From Megamerina dolium (lineage: Eukaryota > Arthropoda > Insecta > Diptera > Megamerinidae), in assembly GCA_963854835.1 (NCBI GenBank), contig OY978529.1, positions 41,660,055 through 41,724,054 on the forward strand: DNA of 64,000 nt, given 5' to 3'. The notes under the pieces were generated by a model that saw nothing but the letters and a program-made list of their open reading frames with translations, ran no database searches and was not told the origin of the DNA. This document shows, in pieces, positions 57,001-64,000 of the stretch. The position numbers and the translations under genes are program-made. Each line of letters starts with the position of its first letter. Positions within the stretch are counted from its first letter, which is position 1.

Positions 57001-57400
57001 GCTCAAAAGAATAAGGAGTGAAATTAGAAATCAATTTAGAATTTAAGCAAGTATGAATTTCCCCAATGCGAAATTAGAAAATGAATTTTCTTATATTGAA
57101 ATCAATTAAAAAGTTATTTTATGAAATGGATTTGCGATGAAAACTTTTAAATTCTGGTTAGCGATGAGGTAATAAGACTTTTTAGAAATCTCAGGTAAAT
57201 ATTCTTTTCACCTCGGATTTATTAACCAGATTAAATAAATTCTCCGTTTTTTTTTTTTTTTTTTTTTGTACCCCGAATTGAATCTGACCAAAAAAGTCAC
57301 TTTTCAATATAATCTAAAATCCGACGGGAAAACACATTTCACGTGAAACACTCGAAAACTCATTGTTTTACACATTAGTTTTTCACTTACATATAAAGTA
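57001..57400 (+). repeat. Repeat family D, locus 3 (right part)
   Basis: Diverged continuation of the array after the retroelement: GTTCCAGCTCAAAAGAATAA, AAATCAATTTAGAATTTAAG, ATGCGAAATTAGAAAATG, ATCAATTAAAAAGTTATTTT, each with a counterpart at 55985-56100. A T run follows at 57247-57267. Confidence 0.6.
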
Positions 57401-58958
57401 AATATAAGAACATGATAATAATAAATTTTCAATGCCTTTTAATGTCATCGAAGTGGTAAACATATTTTATAGAATAATTGGCTTACCTCTTGTTTTAGCC
57501 TAATTGCGAATCTACACATTTTTTTTGCACACCTGGAAATCACAATTAGTTTTTTTTCCCATAAAATATGTATGTAGTGAGCTTTTAGGATGAAAGATTA
57601 TTATTTTGTATTTTTGTATTTTTTTTTTTTTTTTAATTTTGATTTTTTCGACAATTTTACACTCTCAAATATATGGGAATTTTTATATTTACACTTTTTT
57701 TATTGGTAACAATTTCTCTTTCACTATTTTTTTTATCCTCTCTTTCTATCTCTATCACTCTATCTCCCTTTCTCTGTCATTCCCGTACTCCCTCTTTGTC
57801 TTTCGCTCAACCAACTCTTTTAAAAGAGGTTCTATAGCCGGCGCTATACCACGATTTTTAGTTTTATAAAATTTTTGTTTTTGAATAGTTCCCCATATTA
57901 CTGCATATGACTAGTTTGACGAGTTGCCATTTCTATACACATTTATACAGAGTGTGCCTAGATAGATAGTAGGGCCAGCAATTCATCAGACACACACACA
58001 CACACACGCAGTTGTTTTTCTTCGCAATTGTGTTAATGAACATTTCATGACATTTGCGGCCCTGGCTCTTGTTGATGCTAGTATAATATGCATTTATAAA
58101 ATTGTATTTCTCTTGTTGTTGTTTTAAGTATTGTACCACACACAACGCTAGCCTCAGTTCTATCCTTTTTAATCTTTTGTTACTCATTCACTCTCTCAAA
58201 CATTGACCGCCGCCAACACCGTCGCCTTTGCCGTCTAACTCACTTTTGTGGAATTGTTGTTGTTTGGTGTTTTTTCCCCCATAAAAAATATTTATTTTAT
58301 TTGAATTTATTTTCGTTTTCACATTTTATTTTCCATTCGTTGGCGTCCATATGACGACTATGTATGTATGTATGACAACGCCTAGCCGAGCGCATAACTT
58401 TTTGCATTTGGTTGGTTGAGATTGGTTGTATATACTTGTAGTGCAAGAGTAGAAGGTAACAAAAAACAAAAAAAAAGTTCCAACAACAAAAGCAACTACT
58501 ATATATTAATGCAGCTATGCAACTTTTTGACCATTTCGGTACAATCAAACAAATCTGCATCGTCCAGTGAAAAAACAAAAAACCAGAAAATCAAACCAAA
58601 CCAGCACACTTCATAAACTATTATGTACCACTACCACTACCAACATCACCATCAGAGTCATCATTACCATTAGAATCATCATCACCATCATCATCATCAT
58701 CATCATCATGTTAATCAACATCAGCAGCATACCATCATTGAGTTGGCCGCGAATAAAAACGCGCCAAAAAACTAAACGGCTAAAGCACTAAAAAGTGCTT
58801 GCATGTGCATGTATGCGTATGAGTGTGTGTGCGTGTGAGTGTGTATGTCTTTGGGGTGGTTGAGTGCAAAGAGGTGCTGCTAAGCGAATAGTCACATAAA
58901 AAATTACATAAAATATTCGTTGTTTTTGTATTTGTCAGTGTTGCCACTGTTGGCTTAG

Positions 58959-58960
<2 letters not shown>

Positions 58961-58991
<31 letters not shown>
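58961..58991. repeat. (TC)15 microsatellite
   Basis: Perfect polypyrimidine tract. A GTT tract lies shortly after at 59053-59077. Confidence 0.96.
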
Positions 58992-58996
<5 letters not shown>

Positions 58997-59274
58997 GCAT
59001 ACGTACGAATAAAGTTGTATTGTTGTTGCTCAGCAGAGATTTGTTAGTTTTGTTGTTGTTGTTGTTGTTGTTGTTGTGGCTGTTGCAGTTGTTGTTGTTA
59101 TTGTTGTTGTTGTATTCTATTGCTACTCTTTGATAGCACGTTGGTGCAAAACATCGAGCAGCAAAATGTTATAGGCGCGTATGTATGTATATATTAATTT
59201 GGGAAAATAATATCGGGCTTACTAGTGGGTTCTATTATATGTATTATACTACAACTATTGATTACAATTTTCGT

Positions 59275-59700
59275 GCAGTTGTGATTTTAAATTTTAAAAT
59301 TTTTTAAATTTTTAAATTCAAACTTTAATCATCAAATCTTTAATTTTAATCATATCTTATTACTAATAAAATTGGAAATTTTAATAAAATTTATAATTTC
59401 GATTTTCATACAGTTGCAATGTTAATCATCAAGTTTTTACTTTCAAATTATTAATAATGAAATTTTGAATTTTAATCAGCTCAAATTTCTAAGTGCGATT
59501 TTCACTTGCAGTTGCAGCTTTCAGGCAGTAAATGTTTATCAAATCATCATTTGTAATATTAATCAAATTACAAATTTTAATCAAATTATCAATTTTAATC
59601 AAATTTTAGATTTTATTCAAATTATGTATTAATTTTAATCATTTTTTTTTACTTTCAATAACTTATTTTTTTAAAGATACATATAGCTTTTCAATAAATT
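59275..59700. repeat. Very degenerate AATTTTAATCAAATT-type simple repeat
   Basis: Short phrases TTTTAATCA, AAATTTTAATCAAATT and AATTTATAATTT recur irregularly over about 400 bases. This looks like expanded AT-rich low-complexity sequence without a fixed period. Confidence 0.55.
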
Positions 59701-59739
59701 AGTATGAAAAACAACCTACGTTGAGTAAATAGTGAGATC

Positions 59740-60440
59740 GAAGTATCGAAGGCCGATACTTTCTCCCCAATCATAAAAAATATGTGCGTATTTAAAAATA
59801 TTATTGCCACTGTGAATGTAAACGATCACTACTTTTTCCCCAAACAAATATTTTCTCTTCCGCTTTTCAAACTAAATCGTTTTAATTTTGCATTTTTTCA
59901 TTAATTAGACGATTATACAGGAAACAGTTATTACATTGGTTTAATTTGACTAAAATATTCTGCGCTCTTTCAAAAAAAAAAAAAAACCAAATGTGTTTAC
60001 TTCCAATTTTAGAGCATCTGCTTCAATTCTTATTTCTGTTAAAAAGGTCTAATACTTTTCCCCCAATGACCTAAGGAATCCAACATCATTCATTACATCA
60101 TTGTAATAAAAATAAAAGCCTACATGATCATACGCCATACACCATACACAATTTTTTATCCAAATTCCTAAAAAATCCAATATAAAATGTTTTTTAACAA
60201 TAATAGATAAAATAGACGAAAATAAATATAAAGTCCGATAGTTTTTCCCCGAACCTACACAAGCATAAACGGCTGCGCCTCTATGTCGAAATTTCGAATT
60301 TCTGTTAAAAATAATTTTTAAGGTCCTATACTTTTTCCCCAAACCCACAAGCTCAAACTTCGCCACATTTACATTCAATTTATTGACCAATGCATTGAAA
60401 TCTAGATCTTTATTTTTTTAAGACCAATACTTTTTCCCCA
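59740..60440 (+). repeat. Repeat family C, locus 2 (about 6 boxes)
   Basis: Variants of the GGTCCAATACTTTTTCCCC box lie near 59751, 59825, 60045, 60232, 60322 and 60420, in the same orientation as at 38.04-38.5 kb. Spacing is less regular (about 75-220 bp), and the inter-box sequence is more diverged than at locus 1. Confidence 0.78.
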
Positions 60441-61955
60441 ACCTTATACATATGAATTTGTATCATAAGCATGTATGAATCAACTTCAGTTGCATGCAAT
60501 TGCATGATTTGATATCGTCCCTCGTTACATGAACCATGAACAACCATTAAGCCACCCAACGGTTCTATGAAATTTTTGTATGTGCCTTTGTCTCTTCTAT
60601 CATACAATTTAGTGTATAACGTTTGTAATTTTAGTTATTGTTGTTGTTGTTGTTGGTGTTTTGTTCATAACCAAAGCCAAAGAATGTTGTCCCATTTCAC
60701 GCATTCATTTTTATTTTTTTTTACATTTGCTTTAATTTTTTTTTATTGTAGATGTTTGCATTCGTGTGGGTGCATGTTTTTTTTTTGGAACCAATTTAAT
60801 GCCAGTATTACATATGAGTGTGTGTGTGTGTGTGTAGTCGTATTATTATTATTGTTGTTTTTTTTAAAATAATTTCGATCAAGCATAAAATACATGTGTA
60901 GGTATATGTATTGATGTATGTGTGTTTGTGCATTCACTCGCTCACTCAATGTTCACAATCTATGTATGCATTAGGGCGTATACATATGTATGTATGGATA
61001 TAACATATATGTTTGTTTGTTTGTATGGTATCTGTTGGTATTTATATGCACATGTTTTTTTTTTTTTTTTGTGACCAACATGCAATTTTAATATTTATAT
61101 ATTAAATGTACATAGATCCACATACAATAAAATAAATAATAATGTATGTACATATGTATGTATGTGTGCCAAAGTTGATGTATACCACACAGTTGCAATT
61201 CGGCACGCAATTTAGCGCAGACATTAGCCTCCCGTATTACGTATTGCCAACCATAAAAAACAGAAACAAAAACAAAAACAAAACATCTACGAAAATTGGC
61301 CACAAAAAATCGAACAGCAACAAATTCAAAATACACCATCCTCAACCTTGCAATCACTGACACTTCTCAAATGACATTTTATATTTGTATGATTTCTATT
61401 TTATATATTGTATATGAGAATGTAGCTCATACATAGCAATGTATGCGTGAGTGCGAAATTTTTAGTGTTTCCAGGTAGCTAGTACTTTGGTATTTGTAAA
61501 TACAATATATAATGTATAACTATGTGTATGTGTCTATTTATATTGTTATTTGGCGAAAAGAAAGTTTGAGTATGAAATATTTTTAATTGAATTGCTTTGA
61601 ATGTGTGTGTGTGTGTGTTGGAGTATTTTTATGCGCTATTTTGTATAGTATCTAGATATTAGCCTCACCATGCATACTTATGTCTATGTATATAATATAT
61701 TGTATATAAATTTGTGCTATAAAAAAAATTGTTAGCCTCAGCACAACACTCACATATAATATGCAAATGCAAATGCATACAAATTTCTCACATCTATTTT
61801 AGTTGGTCATTTGTGTATTTTCTATATACAAGTTTATATCCTTTTATACATATATTTATGTATTGTAAGTACATACTCAAATTTCTATAGTATATAAATA
61901 CATGTATCATCAAAAATGAAAATTCACCAGTCTAGAACTAGTTCCAGATTATATC
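60441..61955. other. Non-coding AT-rich stretch
   Basis: TG tracts (60820-60834, 61602-61618), GTATGTAT-rich tracts, T run (61057-61071). Frames are low-complexity. Confidence 0.55.
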
Positions 61956-62870
61956 TTACATTGCAGAAATCACTCGAAAATGATACTTTTGTATGTAGAG
62001 TGATCGTAATTTACATTCGATTACGTTAACTTTTTGAATTCGACTATTTGCTAATAACAAGAAAATATGTATATCAAATTTCAGATCAATAGCTTTATGT
62101 TTAAAAGCCAAATGTAAAAAATATACATTCGAAAACAAATTTTTGTATGGAAGATGGGCGTAGTTTTCATCCGATTACATCTATTTTCGAATATTAGCAT
62201 GTATGACAAAATATGTTAAATTTCAGCCCTATATCTCTATAATTGGGTGATAATTTTGAAAACCATCATTCGAAAACGTACTTTTATATGAAAGATGTGC
62301 CAGATTTTTATTCGATTATGATTACTTATGAGTTAGTAATTTTTGTTGGAAAAAAACCAATTGTAAATTTCAAATTTCAACCCAATAACATTATATTAGC
62401 TGGCGAAAAGTTAGAAATATGCATTCGAAAACATAATTTTTGTATGGAAGATGTGTGTAGTTTTCATCCGATTATAACTATTTTCGAATGGGATCATTCA
62501 TAACTAAAAATAATCGTACATATCAAATTTCATCACGATATCTTTATAATTGCGTGCGAAAAATTTGAAAACAATCCTTCGAAAACGTACTTTTATATGG
62601 AAGATATGCCAGATCTTTGTTCGATTGCGATTAATCACGAGTTAGTAATTTTTGTGGTAAAAACAATTCTAAATGCCAAACTTCAACCTAATAGCTTCAT
62701 ATTTCCTTACGCAAAATTAGCAATTTGCATTCGAAAACCTACTTTCTTATGAGAAATGTCCATGGTTTTCAGCGGATTTCGCCCGTTTATGACTTTATCA
62801 GTTCTATGGTAGAAATAATATTTTTTACTAAATATTAGATCGGTAGTACTAAATTTGCTTGTCGGAATAT
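61956..62870 (-). repeat. Repeat family A, locus 4, inverted (about 6 units)
   Basis: The same unit read from the other strand: TTTTTGTATGGAAGATG, GTAGTTTTCATCCGATTA, CATTCGAAAAC. The TATGGAAG core is near 62149, 62290, 62446, 62599 and 62751 (spacing 141-156), with a degenerate unit at about 61985. Confidence 0.87.
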
Positions 62871-64000
62871 TTGTCCATTTGCCTACATTAGGGTGTCATT
62901 AGAATGTATGTTCTAAAAAATATTCTGTCCTAAAATGATTTAGATACTAAAATTGACTGCAGGTTATATTAGATACATATTGTATTTATTGAATGTGTAA
63001 ATATATATTATTGTTGTTGTAGTGTTAATTTTTTTTCACGCCGAATATCAGACCCCCCCCCTCTCCACACAATACAGTTAAACATTTTGTGTGTTACTGG
63101 TTTTTAATTCAAATGCCTGGGTTAATAGAAATTTGGTTATGCCTGGTTTGTACCAATTTCATATTTTCGAGTAACTAGCCAATACATATAGAATATATTA
63201 TATACATTTTGGGGATGATAATACATATTTTTTCTACGATATATAAATATGTATATATGCGAATGCATGCAAATGTATTTATATGTATTTGTAGGCGAAT
63301 ATTTCAATTAAATTTCAATATTTTTTCTTTCTAGTATTTTATATATTTTTATTTAGTTTTAAATTTATTTATAAAATGCATAAAATTATCATAGCAAATT
63401 TGCATGACAGACGACAATATTTGGACTTTGAACTATGAAGATTTTCAAAATTGTTCTCATATTTATTTTGATGTACATTAAGTCGAACTGAAAAATTTTT
63501 CTAGCTTGAAGGCGGTTTTTGTAATGGAAAAATTACTAATTAAATCAGTTGTTTGAATTGTAACGCATTTGTAACACTCCGATATGACGACAGCCCATCG
63601 TCTGTATAAAATATATTATTATGACGGAAATGGGCACACAGAGTTAATGAAACAAAGACGAGCGACCATCAAAGCAAGGCATAAACACATAAAACAGAAA
63701 TGTTTCAAAAGTAAATTAAGTGCTCATCGTCGTAGTCAGAGTAATAACTTATGTATTACAGAAGGGTGTGACAGAAAAATATGAAGAAATTATAGGAAAA
63801 GAAGCATTGTCATCAACATCGACAATGATGAAGATGATGACGATGACGACGACGACAATAGCATAAAAATGTGATCATCAAAAAATATTTGAACTCAACA
63901 GAATGAGACCATCACCACCACCATCATCATCATCACCATCATCATCATCCCCAACCTCAATTATCAACACACGACTACTGTATGTCACCACCATCACCAC
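62871..64000. other. Non-coding stretch to window end
   Basis: A C run (63053-63061), GAT/GAC tract (63811-63857) and CAC/CAT tracts (63909-63949 and up to the end). The frame at 63584-63784 has no recognisable feature. Confidence 0.55.
63909..63949. repeat. (CAC/CAT)n microsatellite
   Basis: Mixed CAC and CAT trinucleotides. A related tract begins again at 63987 and runs off the window. Confidence 0.93.

Larger units (their letters stand above)
57401..59740. other. Non-coding stretch with microsatellites
   Basis: T runs, a CA tract (57991-58008), CAT tract (58676-58709), a CT tract and GTT tracts. From 59270 to 59700 the text is a loose AATTTTAATCAAATT reiteration. No gene seen. Confidence 0.6.

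Overview
This window looks like AT-rich nuclear DNA from a higher fly (Diptera). Three things point that way. The retroelement, mariner and tRNA-derived SINE remnants are of insect type. Microsatellites (CA, CAA, CAT/GAT, GAC) are extremely dense. The SINE body, by recall only, resembles repeats common in tephritid (true fruit fly) genomes, so an acalyptrate fly, perhaps Tephritidae, is my best guess. There are no bacterial-style genes and no CRISPR array. Almost all long reading frames are by-products of microsatellites. I see nothing that qualifies as a complete protein-coding gene.

Only two stretches look like genuine host coding sequence, and both are candidate first exons that end at a good splice donor in phase 0. 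On the plus strand, 9473-9601 would encode a 43-residue N-terminal membrane-anchor peptide. On the minus strand, 49245-49283 would encode MASKRKASVLLHK, preceded by a leader and a possible promoter near 49.9 kb. No second exon could be joined to either, so most of the window is probably intron or intergenic DNA.

The rest is mobile and repeated DNA. Four non-LTR retrotransposon 3' ends carry RNase H and/or zinc-knuckle remains: 2.28-3.96 kb (-), 20.05-20.91 kb (+), 41.1 kb (+, very decayed) and 56.2-57.0 kb (-). Two further fragments derive from another reverse transcriptase family, at 19.6-20.0 kb (+) and 30.5-30.9 kb (-). Two unrelated mariner-family transposons with terminal inverted repeats, both internally deleted, lie at 43.9-44.85 kb and 54.45-55.28 kb. 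One tRNA-derived SINE family has at least six copies or pieces. The best copy interrupts the RNase H of the first retroelement with a 14-bp target-site duplication.

The most striking feature is a set of degenerate tandem-repeat blocks, each about 0.4-1.4 kb. Family A has a period of about 153 bp at four loci (0.6-1.9, 34.2-35.2, 51.75-52.8 and, inverted, 61.96-62.86 kb). Family B has a period of about 155-165 bp at three loci (7.06-8.1, inverted 14.73-16.06, and 30.96-31.9 kb). Family C has a period of about 100 bp and a GGTCCAATATTTTTTCCCC box at 38.04-38.5 and 59.75-60.44 kb. Family D has longer units at 17.6-18.3, 25.96-27.1 and 55.5-57.4 kb. Families E (10.9-11.9 kb) and F (6.58-7.02 kb) are each at a single site. 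Families A and B share a TCCCATACAAAA-type core. This multi-family, roughly nucleosome-length architecture is the part most worth follow-up. I found no coherent new gene system.
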